A DNA stretch of 64,000 bases from Rutstroemia sp. NJR-2017a BVV2. Taxonomy: Eukaryota; Ascomycota; Leotiomycetes; Helotiales; Rutstroemiaceae. The notes under the pieces were generated by a model. The model saw only the letters and a list, made by a program, of their open reading frames with translations. It made no database searches and had not been told where the DNA came from. Shown one piece after another: positions 1 to 12,342 of this stretch. The DNA is taken from contig NJPS01000059.1 in assembly GCA_002946415.1 (NCBI GenBank), positions 248,001-312,000 of the forward strand. The letters run 5' to 3'. Each line of letters starts with the position of its first letter. Position 1 is the first letter of the stretch. The translations under genes and the position numbers were made by a program.

Positions 1-2291
<2,291 letters not shown>

Positions 2292-2668
2292 CCAGGATAT
2301 TTTGGCCGATGACATTGGCGGTCTCAATATGGCACGCAGGGGTGTGCATATTAGGCATAGCCTGTCAAGATAGCTCACGAAATTTATTGATGTTCCTTTC
2401 CTCTACTAAGTCTAATAAAAATATCAAATTGTTCCCGCCCGCCACCACGATGAGCTGTCCAAGAATAGACAATGCGGCTAAGCACATTTTTTCTTAGCAG
2501 GGGGGTGCTATCAAGAAACTTGGGCGAGCAGGAGCCTCAAGTCTACCAATGTGGACTTCCTCCTGCGATGAAATCATTCACCAGAAGCATAGGAACTGTT
2601 CTTCCTCAAAGTTGAACCATATCTCCACAAGCAGGCCGGGATTACTACTGCCATACTGTGTATTGAAG

Positions 2669-4322
2669 TCAGCAAAACAACCTTGTGGGACGAAGAAAAC
2701 ACCAAGGCTTGGATTCTCCGAAGGGGGAGTGAGTGCAAGTACTAGCAGGAACGTACTAATCATCTGCTTATGGCAATCTCGGGCTGAAAAAGTTATGCTT
2801 ACCCTACCAAGATGAAGGCCAATAGACTATTTCCCCAGCCGTTCCCCAACTTCTCATACATACTAGGCGCAAACAGTGGGAACGCGAATCCGGTCAGACT
2901 ACGCAGCACATTAAGGGTAGATAGTGCTGATGCCGCATATCGTGGATAAGCATCAATGGTGTATGTTTGAATGGCTTGGATACACGTCACCGCCCCAGCA
3001 CAGAACATTGCTATGCCGATATCAGGAGCTATCCAAGGACTGTGAGTTTGCCCCGTCCAGCCATAGATAAAGAGGCCGATGGGTAGCAGAATAGAACCAG
3101 GAAGCATCAGAGCTACGCGATATTCTGGAATACCCGAAGGCTTGTCGCCCTTGAGCCTTTTGTAGATCCAGTTGTTGAAGGGGCCACCAACTTTTGCGAT
3201 AATGTTAGTGAAAAACTGGCAAATAGGAGCCAGAACTGACCTTGAGCACCCAGAGTAAACCCGACACCAGTAGCAATGTAATTCAAGCTCCCAGTCCCAA
3301 TGGACTGATGATAAGTCTTTTGCCACAATAAAGGAAATGTAAACAGGACCAGAAACATTATCCCATTCACTACTCCTATGTAGACCGCCAGGATTTGTAC
3401 AATGATCTGAGTACTCATTCTAACTGGCCGGATCAAGTTCGTTCTCAGTAAGTGCCACAACGTTCTGTTCGGATCATTATACTCAGTCCGAAGGTTAACA
3501 TTCCCAGTTTCCTTTCGTAAACGTGTTACTTTCTGAGCGAGAATGCTAGGAGGGTATGTCTCTGCAAGAAAACATATTGCGAGGATCTCAAAACATGCAC
3601 TAGCTATTGAGACCACCCAGAATATCCACCGCCATGATACATCCTCCGTGATATAACCGCCGATTATCGGGCCTATCGCTGGACCCAGAAGTGGCCCAGC
3701 AGTATATATCGCCAGCGCATGTCCACGCTGTTCTGCTGCCCATAGATCACTCAGAAGGCCACCCCCAACAGCTATGGGAGCCGCGGCACCAACTCCAGTT
3801 AGTAGGCGGAAAGCAGTAAGCTCACCAACATTCCGCGAAAATCCACAAACAGTATTCCACAATATGAAAAATAGATTTCCAAATATCAATACAGGTCGTC
3901 GGCCATATATCTCTGAGATAGGACCAAGGAGTAATGGAGCAAATCCAAGTCCGAGAAGGAATATAGACGACACCAAATCAATCTTGAACATATCATCCGT
4001 ATGGAGGGAAGAAGCAATGGCTCTTGTTGAAGGGGATATCATGGTACTAGTCAGCGGAGATAAAAAGGCAAAACAGGAGACTATGAGAGTCATCCTCCAT
4101 TTTCGGCTTGTGGTCCAATTCTTTGGATTCTTTGGGTCTGAAGGGCCGTCCCAGCTCACCTGTATACTACGTTTGAACTTCAATTCGGAATTTTGATCGT
4201 ACAGGAATGCTTACTATGCTTGTATCTTTCCCAGATGAGTCCTCGCTTTCGACAACAGCTGGTAAGGCAATGGCAATCTTTTCACCAACTTCAATTCCTT
4301 TCTCTGGATCCTGGAAAGCCAT
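2669..4322 (-). CDS. MFS transporter, DHA1-type drug/metabolite exporter
   Basis: A twelve-helix major facilitator that would export a small molecule across the plasma membrane by proton antiport. The model is 4322-4215, 4159-3241, 3190-2803 and 2741-2669, about 495 residues. The first exon (ATG at 4322, MAFQDPEKG) is not obvious: it joins at a GTAAGC donor to the fungal DHA1 hallmark WDGPSDPKNPKNW near residues 39-51. The loop 2-3 motif appears as GPISEIYGRRP, and a glycine-rich helix 5 motif GPAIGPIIGGY follows. The last exon is my weakest call: it adds a 24-residue tail ending at 2669, and another acceptor would change the C-terminus. The gene is convergent with the halogenase, with about 380 bases between them. 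Export of the halogenated product, or self-protection against it, is inferred. Confidence 0.85.
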
Positions 4323-5157
4323 ATTGTACCACAAGAATTGTATGTGGAATAATATGGTTGTTGACGAAACAACAAGGAGTCTTGGCTAGAGATCTATTCT
4401 ATGTTTGAAGTAGTCGAGGCTGAAGCTCATGCAATTGCAAGAAATTAAAAAGAAATTTTTGCCAGAAATCTGTCCAGCAAAACAAAACGTGTAGATAACG
4501 AAGAGCCACTCGACGGAGATATACACCTACCCAATTAAGACAGAAAAGATGCAACGAACTAAGATAATGAAAGCCATTCGGGGTAACTTAGGGTCGAACG
4601 GACCTTCGGCGAGATGAGTCCTACTTTACATGTACGAAATGTTAGAAAAATAGTTCCCTAAGAAATCTAATCTAAATTAGGTAGTGAAATTGATACAAAC
4701 CGTCTAAAGCAAAATATGTGACCGACAACAGCCAGCTGTTGGTCGTGCATGGGTACTTCTGTCGTCTAAAGTTGCCCGACACCACCATGCACGTTAACAT
4801 CACAAGGGTCATTTTCCTAAAATGCCCAGATGTGCGTATTTATTATATGCATGTGATAGATAACTGGAGTCCACGAGCTGTATATTTGCGGCGAGGTCAC
4901 ATATTGAGAGATGGGTAATTCCCAGATGCAGAAGCTCACAAATATAAAAGTGGACCGTCCACCCTTCCTAGTTTCCTCCCTAAACGTCGCTGATCCACAT
5001 TCTGGCTCATTATCACTTCCCAAACCAAAATCACTCTCATCCGTCCTTCATACTCAATCCAAGGTAGAGGTCCTTGTCTACTATTCGTCGCCATCCACTA
5101 AGCTCTCTTCTATTTTCTAGTACAAACTTAAGCCCCAGCGAAAGCGACACAATCACA
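4323..5157. other. Divergent intergenic region
   Basis: This A/T-rich stretch separates the MFS transporter on the minus strand from the small protein on the plus strand and should hold both promoters. Apart from the TATA-like box I see no gene or repeat. Confidence 0.4.
4943..4949 (+). promoter_or_regulatory. TATA-like box of the small acidic protein gene
   Basis: TATAAAA stands about 210 bases before the ATG at 5158, followed by a C/T-rich stretch typical of fungal core promoters. Only sequence resemblance supports it. Confidence 0.4.
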
Positions 5158-5397
5158 ATGCCTTTCCAACAAGCTGAAAAAGCCACTGGTCGTACCCAGC
5201 CCAAGCGTGTCTCCCAGATCTTCGCTGAAGCTGCGAAGGACACCCGAGCCCAGCCCTGGAAAGCTGTTTTGTCCAAAACTATCGATGACGAGGAGATTGT
5301 CTCAGATGATGAGGCTCTTCCAGACAATGAGGCTTATGAGGAAATCATCAAGACTGGCGGCCCTCTTGATATTTTGACTACCTTCTTTAACGCATAG
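5158..5397 (+). CDS. Small acidic protein of unknown function (79 aa)
   Basis: A single-exon frame of 79 residues, from MPFQQAEKATGR to LTTFFNA. I do not recognise it. It has no signal peptide or membrane segment. The N-terminal half is basic and the C-terminal half is rich in Asp and Glu (DDEEIVSDDEALPDNEAYEE), which suggests a soluble and perhaps disordered protein. It is supported by a TATA-like box at 4943, a CACAATG start context and codon use like a real gene. Right after the stop there is a GTGAGT donor at about 5412 and a matching TTTAG acceptor at about 5479, so the 3' untranslated region may contain an intron. A conserved fungal small protein or a stress protein is possible, but no function is claimed. 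Confidence 0.5.
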   Translation: MPFQQAEKATGRTQPKRVSQIFAEAAKDTRAQPWKAVLSKTIDDEEIVSDDEALPDNEAYEEIIKTGGPLDILTTFFNA

Positions 5398-5877
5398 AAG
5401 GCTTCACGATGGTGAGTTGCTCTCATCCACTCAAAGGAGAATTTCTAGTTGTATGTTTGATGCTGATTTCGAATTTAGGATAGAATGTGGCGAATAGTAG
5501 GGTTTTGTCACTCGAGGGCGGAAGGTGGCGGAAAACGAAGGCTTCGAAGGATAAGAAGGTTTCTCGTAGTAGCTTAGATGTCACTCATTCACTTTGGATC
5601 AAACTGGGACTTACATCAGATGTTGTTCTTTAAATTCATCGGAGTTATAGTGGATATGAATGCAATATCTACTCTCCTAAAGCCTGTCCCAGTCACGGTG
5701 ATGCTCCCCTTCAGCTAGAGACGTGGGATTTACATGGCTTTTACACACCACTCTGCAAGCGAAACTTTTGGCTATTTTCGAGCGTCAAGGTAAAATTCTT
5801 AAATGTACCATACGAAGTTATATCACATCTCAATAATGCCAAAACAGATTTCAATTGTGTTACCGGAGACCTAAAAT
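5398..5877. other. Convergent intergenic region
   Basis: No coding sequence is seen. It should contain the 3' ends of the small protein transcript and the AsaB-like gene transcript, including a possible 3' UTR intron at about 5412-5479. Confidence 0.35.
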
Positions 5878-6946
5878 CTAATCTGGGTATGTGAATACGA
5901 TTACCCTCACTTCAATGCTTTTCCTAGGAGCCGCGGCTGCTGAAATCCGATTCTGTCGAAATGAAGCATGAGGACAGACTGAATGCGTTGTCAGCAATTC
6001 GATGCATAGAAGTTCTTCGATGGAAGGCCACTTACAATCGGCTTGGGTTTCTTTTGTGTCAAATTGCTTGAAGATTAATGCCTCCTGGGTCTGTTGCCGG
6101 TCCAGGAAGTACCATTTATGACCTGGTCGATGCATCATATACATATTTGCACCTTGGTAATTCCGCCTGATGATATCGGTTTCAACAAGGTCAGTCTGTC
6201 GAGAGACTGTGCTGCCATCGCAAAGAGCCAAGGGCCAATCTTCGACTGTGTGCTCGAGTGGTAACCAGACGCTTGAAGAGATTTTGTCAACAAAGGGATA
6301 TATCAAACATAATAGGGCGGGGGAGGGGAACGTACTTTATGATTCTCACCCGTCCGCTCAACAGATACTCGGCTTCATTTGGGAGCTCACGTAGTACGTG
6401 CTTGACGGAGGCCAATTGCGATTGATCAATATGCGCATAGTTTGCTGGTTTCAGCTTTTCGGTGAGATCTAAGAGATTGATCGTGGTCTGGCTCTCGTGA
6501 TCTGTATGACTTGCGCTTCTCACCTATTATTGAATCAGTTCGAGTAAGGCTGAGCCGGTGGCATGGAAGGGGCAAATTACCCTCCAGTCGAGAAGGAATG
6601 TTCGATCAACTCCTTCCACCTCTGTGCGTAGAAGCTCGTCGACGGCGGGAAAGTAGTTTGACACCACATTCTCCTTACTGATAATTGGGTCTAGCAAGCA
6701 CAAAGCTCCCCTTGGAAATGGTCGAACGATAAAGCCATGCTTGTCGAGTTCAAAGCTTTCTTCATAACCGCGGATGTTTTCGACGGTAATAGATCTTTCT
6801 TCGAACTGCAAATTAGAGTGGCGTTGACCCTTTGAATTTAAGTCAATACCAACGAACATCTGGAAGGGCTTCTCTTTCAGATATAAGTCTGTCCACTTCA
6901 GAAATTGCACAGTGACAACATGATTTTTCTGAGTAGAGAAAGCCAT
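5878..6946 (-). CDS. AsaB / GA4-desaturase-like (CmcJ family) oxidoreductase
   Basis: A member of the fungal hydroxylase/desaturase family that includes AsaB and GA4 desaturase and is related to the cephalosporin P8/CmcJ proteins. These proteins are often found in secondary-metabolite clusters. My model has four exons: 6946-6581, 6523-6336, 6271-6036 and 5978-5878, giving 296 residues, the usual family length. Splicing rebuilds the family blocks in order: HGF near residue 65, LDWRVRSASHTDH at the first junction, AHIDQS, RVRIINVWLPLEH at the second, VEDWPLALCDG, then HKWYFLDRQQ, and CPHASF at the third junction near the C-terminus. Intron 3 is 57 bases long and has no stop in frame, so an unspliced reading would carry 19 extra residues. 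No break is visible. It probably modifies the same metabolite as the halogenase, but that is inference from proximity. Confidence 0.87.
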
Positions 6947-7723
6947 CGTTAACTCCTGGTGATTGTATGATTCAAACCTTTCTCGACCCGAATAGCAAGT
7001 GCGATTGATCGAACCCCGTAGAGACTGCCTTTCAACCCCTCTGAAGTTTAATAAAATGATATTCTCTTTCCGTGCTGCTGCATCATGCTGGTGGGTCAAA
7101 TCACGCGGCTGTGCGGCTATTGTTGAGAGGACACGGGGAATTTGAAAGGCCGGCGCCCCTGCCATCTTGTAAGAAAGAAAAATCATGCATATTAAGCAAC
7201 GCGTCCAATTACAAGGTCGGAGAGACCCTTGGACGGTTAAACAGATTGTCAAACTAGGTCCACTCGGCGACCCTGGAGGGCAATGTCTACCTTCGATACG
7301 AGAAGGTGTCTTGTTATCATCGAGGTAAAGATGAAATTCTGCTGCGAGATAAACAATATCGCAATTGACCTATCGTATTGTGGTCGATTTCCTAGGGTCT
7401 TCAGCAATAGCGTTACAGTAATTGCTACGTTTGATTTTAAATACATGCGAGTATGTGCAGAATCGAAGACAATCCGCTGATTTTGCAATATGTGCTTCGA
7501 CTTTGCGTCATATAACATCGTGTAATCTGCAGGTATGTGGCGGAAGTCAGAGCACCGGCCCTGATACTTCAAACAAACATCTGCAAGAGAGTGACGCGTG
7601 CTGCGGCGTGCACCATGATGCGGGTGTGCGGCGGCACAACTACGATGTGGTCGTCTTCGTATTGGGTGTTACTACTTTCTGTCAACTGCAGTCTGCACCT
7701 ATGGGGCGGCGTAGGCAATGGGG
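6947..7723. other. Intergenic region with unassigned open frames
   Basis: Open frames of about 100 codons exist on the minus strand at 7249-7572 and upstream of the AsaB-like start, but they match nothing I know and use non-ATG starts or lack splice logic. I see no supported gene. Confidence 0.35.
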
Positions 7724-7941
7724 TCTGGAACCTCCGAATGGCCTACATTTACGATAGGTCTATAGGAACTCCATATTCGTATCGAATACCATATAGACCT
7801 ATCGGAGAGCTCTTTAGTTTTATCTTTCCAATAGGTCTATTGGAAGGATACTTTCGCATAAAGAAATGGGCTTGAGGCCTGTAGGCCTATGGGAGGTTCC
7901 GATAGGTGTATGGGAAATGTAGGCCATTCGGAGGTTCTAGA
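7724..7941. mobile_element. MITE-like element with 27-bp terminal inverted repeats
   Basis: The left end (7724-7750, TCTGGAACCTCCGAATGGCC...) and the right end (7915-7941) are reverse complements over 27 bases with a single mismatch (TCTGGA against TCTAGA). The 164-base interior contains further palindromic pieces such as ATAGGTCTAT and ATAGACCTAT, so the whole 218-bp unit could fold into a long hairpin. There is no coding capacity. This is the structure of a miniature inverted-repeat transposable element. Target-site duplications are not clear; short TCT/AGA flanks could be part of the repeat. It sits between the AsaB-like gene and a GNAT gene. Confidence 0.75.
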
Positions 7942-8437
7942 TCGCTTTCAATCTGAAAGCGACGGTAATCTCATGATCTCGTGCTACTGTACCACCTTCT
8001 GTAGTTCTTGAAGTGATGCTGTGCTAAGCACCGAGATGATGTGGTGGAATGCTTATCCGTACCTTTCTGTACCCTGAAAATTCTCGGGTTGATTTAATCC
8101 GATGACTTGGACCGGAGGATTATTACCGACTCCGACAGTCGCGCTTCTATGTACAATAAAGTACTATTCACGGAGTACACCGCTTTCAGAGACCGGTGGG
8201 TTACGGGGAATCTATCCGGTGCTTTAATGACGTTATTTATCCGAGCAAGGGATGTTCTTACTGAATACAGTACACAAGTACCTTGTCAATAATCCTGTCA
8301 AGAATGTATTTTGAAGAGGCTTGGTGAAGCTGTGCTTCGCATTACTGAACCTTGAAGTAACAAGAGAGAGTGTGGTTCATAGACCAGTCAATAATCTCTG
8401 CCCAACAGAGAGCAACGAAGGGTTACATTTATTCTCC
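7942..8437. other. Intergenic region
   Basis: No gene is supported. Short open frames on the plus strand (8107-8292 and 8321-8593) show no family resemblance, and the second overlaps the real GNAT gene on the other strand. Confidence 0.35.
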
Positions 8438-9209
8438 TTAGACCCTGAAGCCCGAAATATCATCGGCCATTCCGTCCACTTTTCTGACCATCAGCCACGT
8501 TGTCATTGGTCCAAACTCTTTTTTGGTCTTTTCCCACTCCTCGTCCGCATCACGTACGGGCTCTGGTACCAGATTGTTCTCCACTACAATTGAGAATCCG
8601 TACTTCTTGTAAAGTGGTACGCCGCACGCAAACGCATCGAGCCATACCTCCACACCCATCTCGCTCGCCTTTTTGAGACCCCATTCCATAATCAAACTTC
8701 CAACCCCGCGTCGGCGATACTCCGGATGGGTGTATATGATATTCAAATCTTTTCAAACCCTTGTTAGCATAACTTTCGGGCAACTGGGAAGAGAAAATGT
8801 TACAGAGTTGAGGTCTTGGTGCCACTTTTGCGCGGGGAGCTTCAAAGCGCTCCAATGCCTTTGTGACAAAATTTCTTTGACCTCCTTCTGGAAACCAATA
8901 TGCTTCCGAGTGATCCTCATGCTCGAAAGGATTGGTTGCACAAATTTTCCATAGCGCAGCTCCAACGATCTTGCCAGATTCCGTGTCGACAACTTTGTGC
9001 CAGTAGCTAGTTGGGTCTGATTGATGCCATTCTAGTTGACGAGATGTACATTCTTTTAAAGAATCCTCCCGGGCCGTTGGACCTGAGCCAATGATTGGGG
9101 CAAAGAGGCGAAAGATGGGCTCCGGAGGATCCTCGTAGGATATCCATTCGCATTCAATGAGCTCCTGGAAGTCAGTAGCAGGGTCCACGACTTTGAGTTC
9201 GAAAGGCAT
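8438..9209 (-). CDS. GNAT-family N-acetyltransferase
   Basis: It would transfer an acetyl group from acetyl-CoA to an amine of a small molecule or protein. Two exons, 9209-8804 and 8748-8438, encode 238 residues. The joint (donor GTAACA, acceptor AAAAG) gives LYLNIIYTHPEYRRRGVG, and RRRGVG is the acetyl-CoA-binding motif A (Q/RxxGxG/A). Downstream, GVPLYKKYGF is the usual C-terminal motif. The N-terminal part, with FELKVVDPATDFQELIE and a long middle region ending PRPQL, resembles fungal GNATs found near biosynthetic genes. The start at 9209 has no good competitor. The neighbours are a MITE-like element on one side and a long gene-poor region on the other. A role in metabolite acetylation or detoxification is inferred only. 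Confidence 0.85.
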
Positions 9210-10303
9210 GTTGGATGATCGTGTTTCAATCGATTCTCAACGCGAGGGTTTCAACGCATTAAATCAATGTGATTAGGGATCATGATTACAATAGGAAGGC
9301 CCTAGGCTGCGAACTAAACCCATGGGCGAGTGGGTAGCCGCCGGGTTGCGGCACCCATGCCATGGGTGGGTTGAACGACTTATTTAGAAACCCACCTAGA
9401 AGGGTCGTAGTTGGAACGTGCCAACCTGTGCACTTCTATCTTGGCAGTAACCCTATGGGTGGCACACGGCCGAGTTTAGTCATGGCATACCAAAACCTAC
9501 CTAGAACTCATATTTTCCCATCAACTTTCGCAATAATCATGCAGTTTTAATAGAAACTACAGGAAATAATAAGAATAACTCAAGGATCCGTTTGCCAAAG
9601 TTTTATATAGTTTGAGTGAGAATTGTAGTACTAATTACTCCCTCTAGAAAAGGCCTAAACTTGGGATTATAGGAGAGGAAGAGCCTATAACCTAGCCTAT
9701 AACCTCGCCTAGAAGTTTTGGTGTGCCATGACTAAACTCGGCCGCGTGGGTGGGTTGCTTCCATCTTCAACCCACCCGAACTACCCATGGGTATCCAAAT
9801 GGGTACACATTGCGCAGCCGAAGGAAGGCAGCTACGTTATGCGGCTACGCGTATATCGTATATCTGTAGCCAATCGATGGTCGCATTCTTGGAAACCACC
9901 TAACGGGGACTACGCTCTAGTTGGTCACTGATAAGGGCTTGCAGTCTCACAATTGGGTTACATACAACAAAGGTGAAAGCATGTGCCGCACAAACGGACA
10001 TTGCTGATAACGAACAAGCCAACGAATATCAGGATAAACATACAGTGCCAAAAGTTCGAATTACTTGTTAGGCAATTTACCTTGATGCAGTATGCTTGCC
10101 AGCATTCAAGCCACCTTGTTGCAATAACGAAGTGGTGAGTTTACAGGAGCTCATTTCCAATTTCCATTTACATGCGCATAGATGTGAGCCTATGTAAAAT
10201 GTAACCGGACTGAACCGCTCGTGAATATGTACTTGACAATGGAGCTGTCTTCGGAGCCCTCGATTTTACTTACCAAGTTGCGAAACTGAGAATTTTCACC
10301 ATC
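9210..10303. other. Gene-poor region between GNAT and 7-TM genes
   Basis: Apart from the inverted repeat listed separately, I see no gene in this stretch of about 1.1 kb. Several short GGG/CCC palindromes of the CCCATGGG type are scattered in it. Confidence 0.4.
9461..9750. repeat. Imperfect inverted repeat, possible foldback element
   Basis: The arms 9461-9491 and 9720-9750 are reverse complements over about 31 bases with only a few mismatches. The shared core is GCCATGACTAAACTCGGCC. The inward edges (ACCTACCTAGAA against CCTAGAAG) and outward edges (repeated CCCATGGGT blocks at 9320-9365 and 9765-9795) also show relaxed symmetry, so the true element may span about 9310-9815. The interior has no open frame of note. 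This is either a non-autonomous DNA element or the decayed remains of one. Confidence 0.5.
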
Positions 10304-11706
10304 ATGAACGAAACACAGGCTTTTATCACCGACACAGACAAGTCTCCTTTGATAGAGGTTTTCGTTTGGGTTCCCCTCGCTCTCTCTTGCCTTGGGGTAT
10401 GTGCCCGTTTTATTACAAAGCTATCGATCTCCAAAGCTCTACAACTGCAAGATCATTTAGTATCGATATCACTTGTAAGAAAGACTATCCGGTACCGAAT
10501 TGCATGAAAATTGATACTGATATTTACTTTTCAGCTCTTTGCCATTGCACAATCCATCGCAGTGGCCGTACAATGCGCCAACGGTTATGGCCAACAAATT
10601 TCGACGTTGAGTGATAGAAAAGAAAAAAGGGTGTTGGAAGTAGGGATGAGAAGATTGAGGCTCAATTTTACATGCGGGATGCAAGGCTGACGTATTTTAC
10701 CTAGGCTGGATACGCAGCAGATTTGCTGTTCATTGCCAGTTTATGTTTCGTCAAGCTGTCAATAGTCTCTTTTATCGATGACCTGACACCCGTCGCTCGA
10801 CAGAGACTAGCCTCGAGAAGTATTGGGGTCGTCGTAGCATTGTGGACAATCTCTTCGTTATTTTCTTCCGCTTTCCAATGCTCATTACCGAGACCTTGGG
10901 ATAGCATAAACGGCTCTTGTTTCGATCGGGTCGGTGAGTCCTTCTGTTTAATGGAAGCAGGGACTAACGGGAGCAGATAAAATTTGAGAATTACTACGCA
11001 GCCATGAACATCATAACGGATGCTGGTCTGATTCTGATGATCGCGTTCATCGCAACTCGCATCCAGACTTCTCGACTCAGAAGATTTACCATCATCGCAG
11101 TCTTTGGCACTCGCATGCTGTTAGTAACCCTACATCTGTCTCAGCGTCTATTTAACTAATAGTTATTTCAGGGTTGTCGCAGCTGTTGGCGTCCAGATAT
11201 TTTTTTTGAATAAACCCGTATTGGATCCCACCTTTGATCCATGGGCAGAAGCTATCAGCACGCAGGTCGTTCTGTGCCTAAGCATCCTTACTGCTTGTTT
11301 CCCTTATCTCAAGCCATTCTTATTGAGCCTAGAATCTGGTTTGATGCGTGTAGATGACCTACGACGCCGTGGGCAAACGGACGGCGAGATATACAATCAT
11401 TACAATATCGACGAGTCGAACGGCTCCGGAACTAAAAGGTCCAAAGTTAAGAAGATGCTTCTAGACACCATCAGCGCCCAAAGTCGTTCTCAATCGAACC
11501 AATACAGGTTATCAAACGTTACACCAGTAAACATTCATGACCAATCAGTCGCCACGGCAGTCGTTGTTGAGGCCCAGGCTGGTCCCTGGGATGGCCAAAG
11601 CCGAGACAGTCAAACCAGCCAATCTAGGATCATTAAGGAGACTCGTAGCTGGAATGTGGATGTGGTAGATACAGGACTCGAAAGCAATGCACAATCCACG
11701 AAATGA
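10304..11706 (+). CDS. PTH11-like / fungal rhodopsin-domain integral membrane protein
   Basis: A seven-helix plasma-membrane protein of the fungal rhodopsin-domain (PTH11-like, no CFEM) group. Some members sense external cues, but most are uncharacterised. The five-exon model is 10304-10474, 10535-10639, 10705-10929, 10977-11119 and 11172-11706, giving about 392 residues. Helices visible in order include VFVWVPLALSCLGVCARF, LFAIAQSIAVAVQC, AADLLFIASLCFVKLSIV, SIGVVVALWTISSLFSSAF, NIITDAGLILMIAFIATR and VVAAVGVQIFFLNKP, followed by AISTQVVLCLSILTACFPYLKPFL. The FxKLS and CxxxxFxxYYxxMNIITD patterns are family hallmarks. Exon 3 ends at a weak donor (GTCGGT), the least certain joint. The Ser/Gln-rich cytosolic tail of about 110 residues has no domain. 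The ligand is unknown. Confidence 0.83.
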
Positions 11707-12342
11707 ATGTTCTCCGGTTTTGTACACATTTATGTTTATGTTTAGTTAGCTTGTATTGCGATTATAATTTGATTTAACTACTCTTTTCCTCTTCATCAAG
11801 AATTCTGTGCAGACTCGATCATTTATCTTTCATTGCTGTTGATAGCCTTTGGCAGGATCTTAAAGAACGAAAGATCAATTGTTCAAATATATGGAGAATA
11901 GATGCTTAATGCAGAATATAGCTAGTAGACAGTAACGGCAACTTGCAGGGAACTGCATCCGGTCGCATGTAATGCTTCATACTCAGCCAATAGAGGCCAT
12001 CAACGCTAATAAGCAATATGGTACAGCTTCCGATTTTGGTCACGGTCCCGCCATAGAAGGCACCCTCGCAAATTAGTGAGATCGACTGACAAGGTTTGTG
12101 CAGTAGAACCAGGGAAGAACAATCTTGCCACTAACCCCCTAACAAAAATCCTACTTCTCACTTATTTCTATATTACGGATGAAACTCCCTCAGCTAAAAC
12201 CTTTACAGTACTTTTGACATTCTTGTTTCGCACTCTGAACCTTTCTCATCTCCGCCAAAATCTGCAGGAAGTGAACCACCGAAAATCAAAACGCAGCTTC
12301 ATCACCAGCTTGACATGCTAGTTTTCCCGCGCGTACTATACT
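11707..12342. other. Intergenic region before the permease
   Basis: No gene is seen. It is expected to carry the 3' end of the 7-TM gene and the promoter of the permease, both on the plus strand. Confidence 0.4.
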
